Source: Fidelibacterota bacterium (GTDB taxonomy: Bacteria > Fidelibacterota > Marinisomatia > SCGC-AAA003-L08 > TS1B11). From it: DNA of 64,000 nt. Below the pieces are notes generated by a model. It saw nothing but the letters and a program-made list of their open reading frames with translations, was not told where the DNA came from and did not search any database. The translations under genes were made by a program, and so were the position numbers. This document shows, in pieces, positions 8,641-18,662 of this stretch (the first letter of the stretch is position 1; the number at the start of each line of letters is the position of its first letter). The DNA lies in contig SCKI01000001.1 in assembly GCA_004124295.1 (NCBI GenBank), positions 248,001 to 312,000 of the forward strand, given 5' to 3'.

Positions 8641-11600
8641 TTACTTCAGTAGCGACATCTTGATGGTATGCGAGTACCGAGGCGTCACCATTCTCGCAAA
8701 GTAGATACCCGAGGGTACCGGCCGTCCGCTGGCATCAGCGCTGTTCCAGATCACCCGGTTGTAACCGGCGCGCATGTAGCCGTCGACGAGCCGGATCACT
8801 TCCCGGCCACGGATGTCGTAAATGGTGAGGGAAACCCGGGTATGCGCCGGCATCTCATAGTGCAGCGTGGTCACCGGATTGAACGGGTTCGGGAAGTTCT
8901 GGTGCAGGGCAAACATCTGCGGCAGGTGCTTATTATCCTCCACCGCCAGGGGCCGCGTGATGGTGAGCTCGAAAGGCCCATTGTTGGCTTCCACCGAATC
9001 GCTGCCGGAGACAGCCCAAATGGACCACCAGAAAGTGACGCCACCCAGGCCGAGGTCATCCATGATCGCAATGATGTCGCTGTAGGGAACCTCAGTCACC
9101 GTGGCGCTCGTATCGCGGAACAGATAGGTCTGATTTTCGTCTTCCAGTGCAAACACATAACTGACCGGCTCTCCGTCCGCGTCGCTGCTCCCTTCCCACT
9201 CAAAGCGCAGGCTCTGGCCCAGCAGAGCTTCGCTGTATAGAATCTCGGTTTGATCGGCCGGTAGCAGCAGGGCAAAGTCGGTGGGCAGATCATTGTCGGC
9301 GGCGAAGGCCACGTTGAAGGTCTGCTGAGCGCTGGCTCCCAGAACATCAGTGGCCGTCACGGTGATATTGGCGTTGCCCGACCAGTTTGGCAGCGGAATC
9401 AGCAGCAGGGTGGTATCGCCCAGAATCTGGTGCAATACCGCGCTGGTGTCGCTGACGGCGCTAAAGGTGATATTGTCACCCTCGACGTCGGTGGCCCGCA
9501 GCGGGATGGGAACCGGGCTGTCCTCGACCCAGTTGACATCGGCGATGGGCACGAGTGCCGGCGCATCGTTCACCGCAGTGAAGGCCAGCAGCATCTCCAC
9601 AGAGATAGCCGCAGAACCGTCGCTGGCGGTGACGAGCAGTCTGATGATGCCGAAGAAATCGGGCTGGGGTATGGCCACAAGTTCATTCACATTCGATATG
9701 AACAAGCCAGCCAGACCGTCATCAAGAGCCTCTGCGCTGAACACCAGCACATCGGTCAGGTCGGCATCGGTGAAATAGTTTGCCAGGTTCTGAATCACGA
9801 TGGCCGGACTGGTGTCCTCATCGAAGGATACGGGAGGCAAGGCAAGGATGAGGGTCGGCGCGTGGTTGGTCCCGGCCGGGATACCGGCAGCGAAGCCGGA
9901 GAAATGATCTGTCTCTCCCGAAACCGTATGGTTGAGGGTGTCCACCACGCTGGGGAGCAAAGCCGTCCAACTGCCCTCAGCCTCATCATAACGGATGACG
10001 GCCAGGTCGTTTTCTGTGACGCCCGGAGGCACCAACGCAGGATCATAGGGCACGGTAATGGTGACCGGACTGGCAAATTGCAGGCCGGAGGGACCGAAGA
10101 AGAAGACCGGACCGGCGAGGCCGTCAGTCACCGGCGGATCATTATAGAGGCTGACCTGGATTGTCACACTGCCTGACAGAGCGCCGCTGGGTATGCTGAT
10201 TGAGATGGAAGCCAGATCTCCGTCTGCTCCGTCCCTGTCCCAAGTGACCGTGCCCCCGTTGGCGCCAACATCCTCACTCACAATATCATCCGAGACATTT
10301 ACATAGATATCCACCCTGGCCGTGGCGAACCCACCCCAGCCATCATCCACGGAGAATACGAAGCCGTCGGAACCGCTGAAGCCGCTGTCCGGCGTATAGA
10401 TCAGGTTGGGAGCCGGGCCGGAAAGGGCGCCAAAAGCGGGCGGGGTCACGATGGCATAAAGCAGCGGATCGCCATCGGGATCACTGGCTGACAGGGTAAT
10501 GTTTACCGCCTGGTCCAGGTCGGTGCTTACGGACTGGCCGTTGGCCACGGGCAGATCGTTGACCGCCCCGACGATGATGGTGACAGTGACGGTGGCACTG
10601 TTGAGCTGGCCATCGTTGGCATAGTAAGTAAAGCTGTCCGTGCCGTTATACCCGGCATCGGGCGTGTATACGAAGCTGCCATCGCCTCCGCCCCAGGCGA
10701 ACGTGCCGTTGGCAGGGTTGCTGGCCGGGACGGCCTGGAGAGCATCGTTTTCGACATCAATGTCATTGCTCAGCACACCGTCAGCTGCGGAGACCGTCAG
10801 GACATCGTCTTCTGAAATGTTGTAGGTATCGGCGACCGCCACAGGGGCATCGTTCACCGGGCTGATGGTAAGCGACACGGTGGCCGGAGCAGAAGTATCC
10901 AGGCCATCGCTTACGGTGAAAGTGAAGTTGTCGGCGCCGTTAAAATCGCCGTCTGGGGAGTAGCTGAACATACCATCATCCTCGATGGTCACTTCCCCGT
11001 GGGCAGCGCCATCAGCCAGGTCGAAACTGATCGGATCGCCGTCAACATCGCTGCCGCTCAGGGTGCCGGAGAGGGAGCCGTCCTCGTCCAGCGTAAATTC
11101 CGCCGCCGCCGCAACGGGGGCATCATTAACCGGATTCACCGCCACAGCAACGCTGAGAGAAGCACTGCCGCCCTGCCCATCGCTGGCATTGACAGTGAAG
11201 GAGAAGTCGCCATCGCCCTGTGCCGGGGTGCCGGAGACTGTTGAGTCGGAGGCTGTGATCCAGGCCGGGAAACCTGCAAAGGTGAAGGTTACTGCGTCAC
11301 CATCGACATCGCTTGCGCGGGCTGTGTAGCTGAATAATTCGTCTTCGACGGCGTTCGCAGATGCGGCAGAGGTGATCACCGGATTATCGTTCACAGGATC
11401 AACCGTGATGGAAACCGTGGCCGGATCGGAATCGACTGTCCCGTCAAATACCGTGAAGGCAAAACTGTCGCTGCCGTTATAGTCTTCGTTCGGCGCATAG
11501 GTAAAGGAACCATCGGTATTGACCACTGCCGTACCGTTGCTGCCGGTGGCGGTCATGGCAAAGGTGAGGCCGTTGCCGTCGATGTCGCTGCCGGTGAGAG

Positions 11601-13836
11601 TGCCGGAAAGGGAGCCGTCTTCATCCATCGTGAATGTATCGGCATCGGCAACCGGGGCGTCGTTCAGCGCATTGACGGTGATGGAGACCGTGGCCGGGTC
11701 GGAGGTGGCCGATCCGTCAGTTACGGTAAAGGTGAAACTGTCGCTGCCGTTATAGTTGCCATTGGGGGCGTAGCTGAAAGAGCCGTCAGCGTTCACTGCC
11801 GCCGTGCCGTTGGAGGCGCCGGAAGTGAGCCTGAAGGTCAGTTTATCTCCATCAATATCATCGCCCGTAAGGGCACCTGACAGGTTGCCATCTTCATCCA
11901 CCGTGAACGTCGCGGCATCGGCAACCGGGGCGTCGTTCAGCGCATTGACGGTGATGGTGACCGTGGCCGGGTCGGAATCGACAGTCCCGTCGTTCACCGT
12001 GAAGGTGAAGCTGTCGCTGCCGTTATAATCGGCGTTCGGCACGTAGGTGAAGGTGCCGTTTGCATTGACCACCGCCGTACCGTTGCTGCCGGTGGCGGTC
12101 ATGGCGAAGGTCAGGGGGTCGCCGTCGGCATCGCTGCCGGTGAGGGTACCGGAAAGGGCGCCGTCCTCATCCATGGAGAAGGCTGCGGCGTCGGCTACCG
12201 GCACGTCGTTGGAGCCGCTGACGGTTACGCGGACCGTCGCTTCCACCGGATCGAGGCCGCTGCCATCATCTATCGAATAAAAGAATTCATCCAGGCCGCT
12301 GAAGTTGGGGGTCGGCTCGTAACTAAGGGTCCCGTTGGGCTGGATATGGACGATGCCATTATGCTGGCGGACTTTCTTGATGGTCAGGGCATCGCCATCG
12401 ACGTCATAGTCGTTCGCCAGGACATCCAGGATTACCGGTGGGGAGTCCTCCGGTACCGTATAGGCATCATCCACGGCTACTGGGGCATCGTTCACCGCAA
12501 TGATGGTGATGGAGACCGTGGCCGGGTCAGATGTGGCCGAGCCATCAGTAACGGTAAAGGTGAAGCTGTCGCTGCCGTTAAAGTCGGCGTTGGGGCTGTA
12601 GGTGAAAGAGCCATCCGCATTGACCACAGCCGAACCGTCGCCGGCCCCTGAGGCCAGGGCAAAAGTCAGGTTATCGCCGTCGGGGTCGGAGCCGCTGAGG
12701 ACACCGGAAAGGGCGCCGTCCTCGTCAACCGAAAAGGATGCGTCATCTGCCACCGGGGCGTCGTTGACGGCCCGCACGGTAACCGCAACGGTTAGCGTGG
12801 CCGATCCACCATTGTTGTCATCAGCGGTTATGCTGAAGGAGAAATCGCCGTCCCCTTCGCCGGGGGTCCCGGAGACCATCGCCCCTGAGACCGAGGTCCA
12901 GCCCGGTAGTCCTGTAAAGGCAAAGGTCACAGCGTCCTCATCGACATCAGATGCCGTGGCGCGGTAGGTAAACGGCTCATCCTCAACGGCCGTAGCGGAA
13001 GCCGCCGAAGTGATCACCGGATCATCGTTCACTGCATTGACGCTGATGGAGACCGTGGCCGGGGCCGATGTGGCCGACCCGTCATTGACGGTAAAGGTGA
13101 AGCTGTCGCTGCCGTTATAGTCGGCGTTGGGGGCGTAGGTAAAGGAGCCGTTGCTGCTCACCGCTGCGTTGCCGCTGGAGGCATTCGAGGCCAGCGCGAA
13201 AGAGAGGGCGTCGCCGTCAGCGTCGCTGCCGGTGAGGGCGCCGGACAGGGTGCCGTCCTCGTCCACGGAGAAGCTCGCGGCGTCGGCAACCGGCGGATTG
13301 TTCGACACGGAAATCTGGTTGACGGTAATCGTAACGCTGGCCGTGGCGTAGTGTTTCTCATCCTTTTCGTCGTCCTTGCCGCGCCCCTTTTTCTCTTTCT
13401 TGCCCTTCCGGATTGTGTACTCAAAGTCGTCAGTCCCGTAATAGTCTGTATTGGGCGTGTAGGTCAGGACGCCGTCGCCATTATCGGTTACGGCGCCGTT
13501 GGCAGGTTGGGTGTAGGAATGCAGGACGAGCTCATCGTCATCTTTATCGCGATCCTTATCGCGGCCTTTGCCCTTTTTGCCGTCGTCATCATCATCATCG
13601 TCAGCGTTTGCTTCCAGATTGGGGGTCACGACGTCTATATCAACCGGCAAATTTTCATCGGTTTCCACCTGGAGATCGACTGCCTGGAGTTTGTCATCAT
13701 CCGCCCGCAAAAGGCTGGAGGGCACAGTCAGCAGTACCGACAGGGCCAGAGTTGCCGGATACCTCAGGAGGGAGCGGAAGGACTTCCCCCAGAAGGTCGA
13801 ACTATCCCGATTTGTGGTATGTCTCGCGAATTTCAT
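8641..13836 (-). CDS. Giant secreted Ig/cadherin-like repeat protein with C-terminal sorting domain
   Basis: From the ATG at 13836 the protein has 1731 residues. It has a signal peptide (TLALSVLLTVPSSLLRA), then an Asp/Lys-rich linker (DDDDDDDGKKGKGRDKDRD). About ten tandem domains of 85-100 residues follow, each starting near NDAPVA and carrying DEDG, GSDxDGD and NGSDSFTFTV motifs. These are VCBS/cadherin-like calcium-binding folds. A ZU5-like region follows (SISIPSGALSGSVTI). The C-terminus NFPNPFNP...SGIYFARMV is the FlgD-like/type IX-type sorting domain of the FCB group. A role as a surface adhesin is inferred. Two CRP-like sites lie 85-127 nt upstream. Confidence 0.88.
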   Translation of the reverse strand: MKFARHTTNRDSSTFWGKSFRSLLRYPATLALSVLLTVPSSLLRADDDKLQAVDLQVETDENLPVDIDVVTPNLEANADDDDDDDGKKGKGRDKDRDKDDDELVLHSYTQPANGAVTDNGDGVLTYTPNTDYYGTDDFEYTIRKGKKEKKGRGKDDEKDEKHYATASVTITVNQISVSNNPPVADAASFSVDEDGTLSGALTGSDADGDALSFALASNASSGNAAVSSNGSFTYAPNADYNGSDSFTFTVNDGSATSAPATVSISVNAVNDDPVITSAASATAVEDEPFTYRATASDVDEDAVTFAFTGLPGWTSVSGAMVSGTPGEGDGDFSFSITADDNNGGSATLTVAVTVRAVNDAPVADDASFSVDEDGALSGVLSGSDPDGDNLTFALASGAGDGSAVVNADGSFTYSPNADFNGSDSFTFTVTDGSATSDPATVSITIIAVNDAPVAVDDAYTVPEDSPPVILDVLANDYDVDGDALTIKKVRQHNGIVHIQPNGTLSYEPTPNFSGLDEFFYSIDDGSGLDPVEATVRVTVSGSNDVPVADAAAFSMDEDGALSGTLTGSDADGDPLTFAMTATGSNGTAVVNANGTFTYVPNADYNGSDSFTFTVNDGTVDSDPATVTITVNALNDAPVADAATFTVDEDGNLSGALTGDDIDGDKLTFRLTSGASNGTAAVNADGSFSYAPNGNYNGSDSFTFTVTDGSATSDPATVSITVNALNDAPVADADTFTMDEDGSLSGTLTGSDIDGNGLTFAMTATGSNGTAVVNTDGSFTYAPNEDYNGSDSFAFTVFDGTVDSDPATVSITVDPVNDNPVITSAASANAVEDELFSYTARASDVDGDAVTFTFAGFPAWITASDSTVSGTPAQGDGDFSFTVNASDGQGGSASLSVAVAVNPVNDAPVAAAAEFTLDEDGSLSGTLSGSDVDGDPISFDLADGAAHGEVTIEDDGMFSYSPDGDFNGADNFTFTVSDGLDTSAPATVSLTISPVNDAPVAVADTYNISEDDVLTVSAADGVLSNDIDVENDALQAVPASNPANGTFAWGGGDGSFVYTPDAGYNGTDSFTYYANDGQLNSATVTVTIIVGAVNDLPVANGQSVSTDLDQAVNITLSASDPDGDPLLYAIVTPPAFGALSGPAPNLIYTPDSGFSGSDGFVFSVDDGWGGFATARVDIYVNVSDDIVSEDVGANGGTVTWDRDGADGDLASISISIPSGALSGSVTIQVSLYNDPPVTDGLAGPVFFFGPSGLQFASPVTITVPYDPALVPPGVTENDLAVIRYDEAEGSWTALLPSVVDTLNHTVSGETDHFSGFAAGIPAGTNHAPTLILALPPVSFDEDTSPAIVIQNLANYFTDADLTDVLVFSAEALDDGLAGLFISNVNELVAIPQPDFFGIIRLLVTASDGSAAISVEMLLAFTAVNDAPALVPIADVNWVEDSPVPIPLRATDVEGDNITFSAVSDTSAVLHQILGDTTLLLIPLPNWSGNANITVTATDVLGASAQQTFNVAFAADNDLPTDFALLLPADQTEILYSEALLGQSLRFEWEGSSDADGEPVSYVFALEDENQTYLFRDTSATVTEVPYSDIIAIMDDLGLGGVTFWWSIWAVSGSDSVEANNGPFELTITRPLAVEDNKHLPQMFALHQNFPNPFNPVTTLHYEMPAHTRVSLTIYDIRGREVIRLVDGYMRAGYNRVIWNSADASGRPVPSGIYFARMVTPRYSHTIKMSLLK

Positions 13837-14353
13837 GATCGCCCCAAAGTTTCCCTGCCGTACAGGGAGTAAATTTCCCAAGTGTCAGCGCAAGAATATC
13901 TCTTAATCCATTAAATTGCAGTGACTAATGTCACAGTCCGCGCTGTCTTGTGATCAATGTCACGCCATCCCCAACGCCAGTTCACCATGTCTATACGCAT
14001 ATAGCCCATAGTGCCCCAATCGGCCTGGAAAGTCAGACCTGAAGCGGCGCGTCCGCAATCTGTGACATTTACCACACTTCACGAACAACCCAACAAAGAA
14101 TCTACGACATAAATTTTGCCAAACTAAGCGATTTCCCTCTAGAAGAGGGCCGCGCAACAGCAAGTCCTCCAGCGGCGCACAATCCTTCAATGCATTGGCC
14201 CTTAAATGAATGGGCAGTGGAGCGGGCCATGGCGTCACCGACAGGCCGCTTTGCGGGACATCACTGGACAGGCTGGCGGCGTTCCGGCTAAATTGCGAGG
14301 GCAGATTGGGCCACCGCAGCAATAATTGCCAATACAGACTGAGGAAATGAACC
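13837..14353. other. 517-bp divergent intergenic region with regulatory palindromes
   Basis: This spacer separates the giant surface-protein gene (minus) from pirin (plus). It contains two CRP-type palindromes at 13921-13963 and a weaker related sequence, GTGACATTTACCAC, at 14062-14075. A minus-strand open frame at 13960-14460 runs through it into pirin, but it has no recognisable family and an implausible composition, so I do not call it a gene. Confidence 0.6.
13921..13963. promoter_or_regulatory. Tandem CRP/FNR-type operator pair
   Basis: GTGACTAATGTCAC (13921-13934) and GTGATCAATGTCAC (13950-13963) both match GTGA-N6-TCAC, the half-site geometry of CRP-family regulators. Their starts are exactly 29 bp apart. 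They lie 85-127 nt upstream of the giant surface-protein start codon. The same arrangement occurs at 19535-19577. The regulator itself is not in this window. Confidence 0.6.
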
Positions 14354-15205
14354 ATGGACCAGCCGACTATCCGCCCTGTTGACCAGTTGCGCCAGGGGAT
14401 CCCCGCCACCGATGGCGCAGGTGTCAAATTGACCCGTATCCTGGGCACGCACAGCTTCATGAATTTCGATCCCTTCCTGCTGCTGGACGAATTCCGCAGC
14501 GATTCCCCCGATGATTACATTGCCGGATTTCCCTCGCATCCTCACCGGGGTTTCGAAACGGTGACTTACATGAAGCACGGCTCCTTCCACCATAAGGATT
14601 CCCTGGGCAATGAGGGTCATCTTACCAGCGGGGCTATCCAGTGGATGACTGCCGGTAGAGGCATTATCCACAGCGAGATGCCTGAACAGACCGAGGGGCT
14701 GGTGTGGGGCTACCAGCTGTGGATCAATCTGCCGGCCCGGGACAAGATGGCGCCGTCCCGGTACCAGGACATTCAATCCGCCGATATTCCCGTTGTCGAG
14801 GAGGAGGGGCGCTGGATCAAGCTCCTGGCCGGCGATTACCGGGGACAGTCCGGGGCCTCGGAAACCCGTTTTCCGGTGATCTACTTCGATGTCAAATTGG
14901 AGCCTGGCGCCGACTTCAGCCAGCCGGTACCGGCGGACATGAACGGTTTCCTGTACATTTACGAAGGTGCCCTCGAGGCCGGTCCCGATACAGAGCGGAC
15001 CGCAGCCCGGCGGGGCGATATGGTCATCCTCGGGGCTGGCGACGCCGTCGCCGTGACGGCCGGTAAAGACGGGGCCGGTTTTCTGCTGATTGCCGGCCAG
15101 CGCCTGGATGAGCCGGTGGTCCGGGGTGGCCCCTTCGTGATGACCACTGAAGCCGACCTGCGCCAGGCCTTCCTCGACTATCAGAACGGTGTCCTCGACG
15201 CCTGA
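14354..15205 (+). CDS. Pirin family protein
   Basis: The 283-residue bicupin has the pirin metal-binding pattern: His62 and His64 in HPHRGFET, then His106 and Glu108 in GIIHSE. The length is typical. Family members are iron-binding cupins; some show quercetin 2,3-dioxygenase activity and others act as redox-responsive regulators. The physiological role here is unknown. A GAGGAA sequence lies upstream of the ATG. It is followed 60 nt later by a methyltransferase gene on the same strand. Confidence 0.92.
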   Translation: MDQPTIRPVDQLRQGIPATDGAGVKLTRILGTHSFMNFDPFLLLDEFRSDSPDDYIAGFPSHPHRGFETVTYMKHGSFHHKDSLGNEGHLTSGAIQWMTAGRGIIHSEMPEQTEGLVWGYQLWINLPARDKMAPSRYQDIQSADIPVVEEEGRWIKLLAGDYRGQSGASETRFPVIYFDVKLEPGADFSQPVPADMNGFLYIYEGALEAGPDTERTAARRGDMVILGAGDAVAVTAGKDGAGFLLIAGQRLDEPVVRGGPFVMTTEADLRQAFLDYQNGVLDA

Positions 15206-15265
15206 ACCGGGCCGCCGCCGCGCCGGCCCCCGGCCGGGGCTCACCTCACCCTCCGGGGGCAAAAC

Positions 15266-16078
15266 ATGATCACCCGTATCGTTCGCCTGATGCTCCGCCG
15301 GCCCCGCCTGCGCAGGTTTTTCTGGCGGCGCTGGTACCAATTCCTGGCTCGCCGGCAGCCCCAGAATGACTGGGTATTCATGAATTATGGCTACGTGATT
15401 CTGGATGGCGGGCAGACGCCGCCCCGGCTCGATGGGGAACACGAAGCCCAGCGGAACTGGATCCAGCTCTACCACCACGTGGCCAGCGGCGCCGATTTAT
15501 CGGGCAAAAGGTTGCTGGAAGTGGGCAGTGGCCGTGGCGGCGGGGCCGCTTACGTCCATCGCTACCTGGGTCCGGCTGAAACCGTGGGCATCGATCTGGC
15601 CCCGGCGGCGGTGGCTTTCAGCAACCGGGTCCATGGCGGCGACGGCTTGAGCTACCGGCAGGGCGATGCCGAAAACCTGCCCCTGGCCGAGGCCAGCTTC
15701 GATGTGGTCCTGAATGTCGAGTCGTCCCACTGCTACGGCTCCATGCCCCGGTTCCTCAGCGAGGTCCGGCGGGTACTGAGGCCGGGCGGCTATTTTTGTT
15801 ACGCCGATCTGCGCCGGAAGGCTGATTTAGCGGGGTTGCGGGCCGATCTGGCCGGGAACGGGTTGACGCTGGTGCGGGAGGAGAATATCGCCCCCAATGT
15901 GCTGGCGGCCTTGAAACAGGACAACCTGCTGAAGCGGGAGTATATCCGCGCGCATGCCCCGCGCTGGCTGTGGGACCCGCTCAACACTTTCGCCGGCGTT
16001 GAGGGGTCGGCCATCTGGCGAGGTCTCGATGAGGGAACGACGATCTACCACTGTGCCGTGCTGCAGAAGCCGGCCTAA
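15266..16078 (+). CDS. Class I SAM-dependent methyltransferase
   Basis: The 270-residue protein has the Rossmann-type methyltransferase core. Motif I is LLEVGSGRGGG (83-93), followed by GIDLAPAAV, GDAENLPLAEASFDVVLNVES and RVLRPGGYFCYAD. The N-terminus is strongly basic (RRPRLRRFFWRRW), which may mediate membrane or lipid association. It resembles the small-molecule/lipid methyltransferases of the Methyltransf_11 group, but the substrate cannot be predicted. It ends 2 nt before the convergent MscS gene. Confidence 0.82.
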   Translation: MITRIVRLMLRRPRLRRFFWRRWYQFLARRQPQNDWVFMNYGYVILDGGQTPPRLDGEHEAQRNWIQLYHHVASGADLSGKRLLEVGSGRGGGAAYVHRYLGPAETVGIDLAPAAVAFSNRVHGGDGLSYRQGDAENLPLAEASFDVVLNVESSHCYGSMPRFLSEVRRVLRPGGYFCYADLRRKADLAGLRADLAGNGLTLVREENIAPNVLAALKQDNLLKREYIRAHAPRWLWDPLNTFAGVEGSAIWRGLDEGTTIYHCAVLQKPA

Positions 16079-16080
16079 GG

Positions 16081-17295
16081 TTATTCCCGCGCAAGGGCCT
16101 TAAAATCAGCGCCGGTGGGGTGCTGGAATACTTGCAGCCCGAACTGGGGCACCACCGCCAGCAGGTGGTCGAAAATATCGGCCTGTATACGCTCGTAGGC
16201 GATCCAGTCGGTGGTGTTGGTAAACAGGTAAATCTCCACCGGTAGCCCATCGGGGCCCGGGTCCAGTTGCCGTACCATTAAGGTCATCTCCTGGTGCACA
16301 CTGGGGTGGCTGCGCAGGTAGGCCTCGATATAGGCCCGGAAGCTGCCGATATTGGTCAGGCGGCGGCCGTTGATGAGGGACGTTTCATCAATGCCCTGCT
16401 CCCGGTTCCAGGCGGCCACTTCGGCCCGCTTCTCTTTGATGTGCGCCTTCAGCAAGTCGATTTTGGCATAGCTGTCCAGCATGGCCTGATCGCACAGCCG
16501 GATGGAGGACATGTCGATGTGGATGGCCCGCTTGATGCGCCGTCCGCCGCTTTGGCTCATTCCCTGCCAGTTCTTGAACGACCCCTCCAGCAGCTTGTAG
16601 GTGGGGATGGAAGTGATGGTCTTGTCCCAGTTCTGCACCTTGATGGTATGCAGGGCAATTTCGATCACGTCGCCATCGGCGCCATAGAGAGGCATCTCGA
16701 TCCAGTCCCCCACCCGCACCAGATTGTTGGAGCTGATCTGCAGACTGGCGACAAAGGAGAGGATGGTGTCCCGGAAAACGAGCAGCAGCACCGCCGTAAG
16801 GGCGCCGAGGCCGCTCAGCAGCACCCAGGGTGATCGGCCGATGAGAATGGCGACAATCATCAGGGCGCCGAATATATACAGCAGCAGCTTGGCCACCTGC
16901 AGGTAGCTCTTCAGGCCGAAGCGCTGGCTAAACTCCAGCCGCTGGCTATATTCGCCGACAGAGGAGATTATGGCTCCCAGGGTAATGACCACGATCAAGG
17001 CCGACAGAGCCGCCAAAATCTGCTGGGCCACACCGCCGTAAGTGGGGAATAGATAAGCAAAATTGTAGAGGATCAAGGCCGGCACCAGGTAGGTCAGCCG
17101 GTGGAAGACCCCCTGTTCCAGCAGGATATTGTCGAGCTGGGTGGCGCTGCGGTCAAATATCCGCTGCAAGGCCCGGCTGACCAGCAGGTTGGTGATGAAA
17201 TAGAACATATAGGCGGCCGCCAGTGCCCCTGCCAGGCCCAGGTAGGGCCCCACGGTTGGATAGGTTTCCAGCCAGTTTTGGATGCTGCCGATCAT
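16081..17295 (-). CDS. MscS-family mechanosensitive channel, YbdG-like
   Basis: The 404-residue membrane protein has five hydrophobic segments in its first 185 residues. The pore-lining and beta domains follow (GLGALTAVLLLVFRDTILSF, then NNLVRVGDWIEMP, YGADGDVIEI and VQNWDKTITSIPTYKL). The long C-terminal cytoplasmic domain with RRIKRAIHID and YERIQADIFDHLLAVVPQFGL is typical of the YbdG/miniconductance subgroup rather than the short MscS. It should act in the inner membrane in the response to hypo-osmotic shock. Confidence 0.9.
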   Translation of the reverse strand: MIGSIQNWLETYPTVGPYLGLAGALAAAYMFYFITNLLVSRALQRIFDRSATQLDNILLEQGVFHRLTYLVPALILYNFAYLFPTYGGVAQQILAALSALIVVITLGAIISSVGEYSQRLEFSQRFGLKSYLQVAKLLLYIFGALMIVAILIGRSPWVLLSGLGALTAVLLLVFRDTILSFVASLQISSNNLVRVGDWIEMPLYGADGDVIEIALHTIKVQNWDKTITSIPTYKLLEGSFKNWQGMSQSGGRRIKRAIHIDMSSIRLCDQAMLDSYAKIDLLKAHIKEKRAEVAAWNREQGIDETSLINGRRLTNIGSFRAYIEAYLRSHPSVHQEMTLMVRQLDPGPDGLPVEIYLFTNTTDWIAYERIQADIFDHLLAVVPQFGLQVFQHPTGADFKALARE

Positions 17296-17475
17296 AAGGG
17301 TGCGTCGGCCAAACTACGCCTCAGCAGGCGGAAAAACAAGGGGCGGCGTAGAGCGCCGGCCGGATTGTGACTTGAGAAAGGGCCAATTCCGGGTTAGGTT
17401 TCAGCTTGTTCAATGCTGGCCCCTGCAGCGGCGATTGGGGAGGGCCGCAGGTAGCCGGACCGCGATGGGAGTCGG

Positions 17476-18525
17476 ATGAGGATGGCAGCAAAGTTTTTAA
17501 TCGTCTGCATTGGCTTGGGATTGTTTTCGAGCTGTGTCACGCTGGGCAAGTTCAGGGCCAAGGAGGATGAGGCCCGGCGTTACCAGGACGAGGTCGCCGA
17601 TCTGGCCCGGCGCCATCAGGCCACCTTGGCTATCCTCGACACCACCACAGATGACCTGACGGCAAATATGGCGGCCCGGCGAAGCCTGGAGCGGGACACC
17701 ACCCAGCTGCACGGTACCGTCGCCAGTCTGCGGACCAGCAATGCGGACCTGGCCGGTGTGCTGCGGGCCAGCAATGCCGAGAAAGACTTCCTTATCGCCG
17801 CCATGACCCAGGCCCGCCAGCAACAGGATTCCACTATCGGCGTGCTCCGGCATGAGCTATCCACGGCCGGGGATGAACGGGCCAGGCTCATTTCGGAGAT
17901 GGAAGCGTTTGGCGTGCAGAGCGCCTCCAGCCTGGCCGAGGCGGAGGCCAACTACCAGGACCTGGTCACAGGTCTGCAGGATGAGATCGAGCAGGGGCAG
18001 ATCATCATCACATCTCTCCAGAACAGACTGACTGTGAACATTGTCGATCAGGTGCTGTTTGAGTCCGGGGAAGCGCGGGTGAAGCGCAATGGCCGGCAGG
18101 TGCTGGAAAACCTGGCCAACGTCCTGCGGACCATCTCCGGCAGGCAGATTCAGATCGAGGGCCATACCGACAACGTGCCCATCAGCAGGCGCTTGCAGTC
18201 TCTTTATCCCAGCAACTGGGAGCTCTCTTCGGCACGGGCCACCCATGTTGCCCGTCTGCTGATTGAGGAACTGGGGATCGATCCCCGGCGTGTGTCGGTG
18301 GTCGGATTCGGAGAATTTCGGCCGGTGGCCACCAATACATCGGAGGAGGGGCGGCGCAGGAACCGGCGCATCGAGGTGGTCCTGTTGCCCTATGAAGAGC
18401 CGCCCTTCGTGGAGGTCCCGGCCCCGGCCGACAGTGTCGGGGATAGCCTGGTCGTTCCCGCCGACACTCTGCTGACGCCTGCGGACACGGCGCTGGCCCC
18501 GGTCGACACGACAGGCAGCGAATGA
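17476..18525 (+). CDS. OmpA/MotB-domain lipoprotein with coiled coil
   Basis: The 349-residue protein begins with a lipoprotein signal ending LFSSC (Cys20). Residues about 30-185 are a long coiled coil rich in Glu, Arg and Gln. Residues about 195-310 form an OmpA C-like peptidoglycan-binding domain (VLFESGEARVKRNG, IQIEGHTDNVPI, ELSSARATHVARLL, GFGEFRPVATN, RRNRRIEVVL). The tail is Pro/Ala/Asp/Thr-rich low complexity. It probably anchors the outer membrane to the cell wall. GGGAG precedes the ATG by about 5 nt. Confidence 0.88.
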   Translation: MRMAAKFLIVCIGLGLFSSCVTLGKFRAKEDEARRYQDEVADLARRHQATLAILDTTTDDLTANMAARRSLERDTTQLHGTVASLRTSNADLAGVLRASNAEKDFLIAAMTQARQQQDSTIGVLRHELSTAGDERARLISEMEAFGVQSASSLAEAEANYQDLVTGLQDEIEQGQIIITSLQNRLTVNIVDQVLFESGEARVKRNGRQVLENLANVLRTISGRQIQIEGHTDNVPISRRLQSLYPSNWELSSARATHVARLLIEELGIDPRRVSVVGFGEFRPVATNTSEEGRRRNRRIEVVLLPYEEPPFVEVPAPADSVGDSLVVPADTLLTPADTALAPVDTTGSE

Positions 18526-18662
18526 CCCGCAGGCGGCCGTTGGGCGCCGGTGTGTGGATGATGAAGCAATGGGGTCGGCCCCGGGGGATGGGAGGGCAGT
18601 CAGGGCGATCCCACCGGGGCCTTTGGGCAAATCAGATCAAGCTTGGGACGGCATCAATCCCC

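Noticed and set aside
8641-13836. Tandem DNA repeats as a mobile or satellite element
   Set aside because: The period matches whole protein domains in one intact reading frame, so the repeats are explained by the encoded Ig-like domains.
13960-14460. A 166-codon minus-strand frame in the intergenic region before pirin
   Set aside because: It overlaps the 5' end of pirin and the CRP-type sites, has odd composition (many Arg, Trp, Cys), no ribosome site and no recognisable family.
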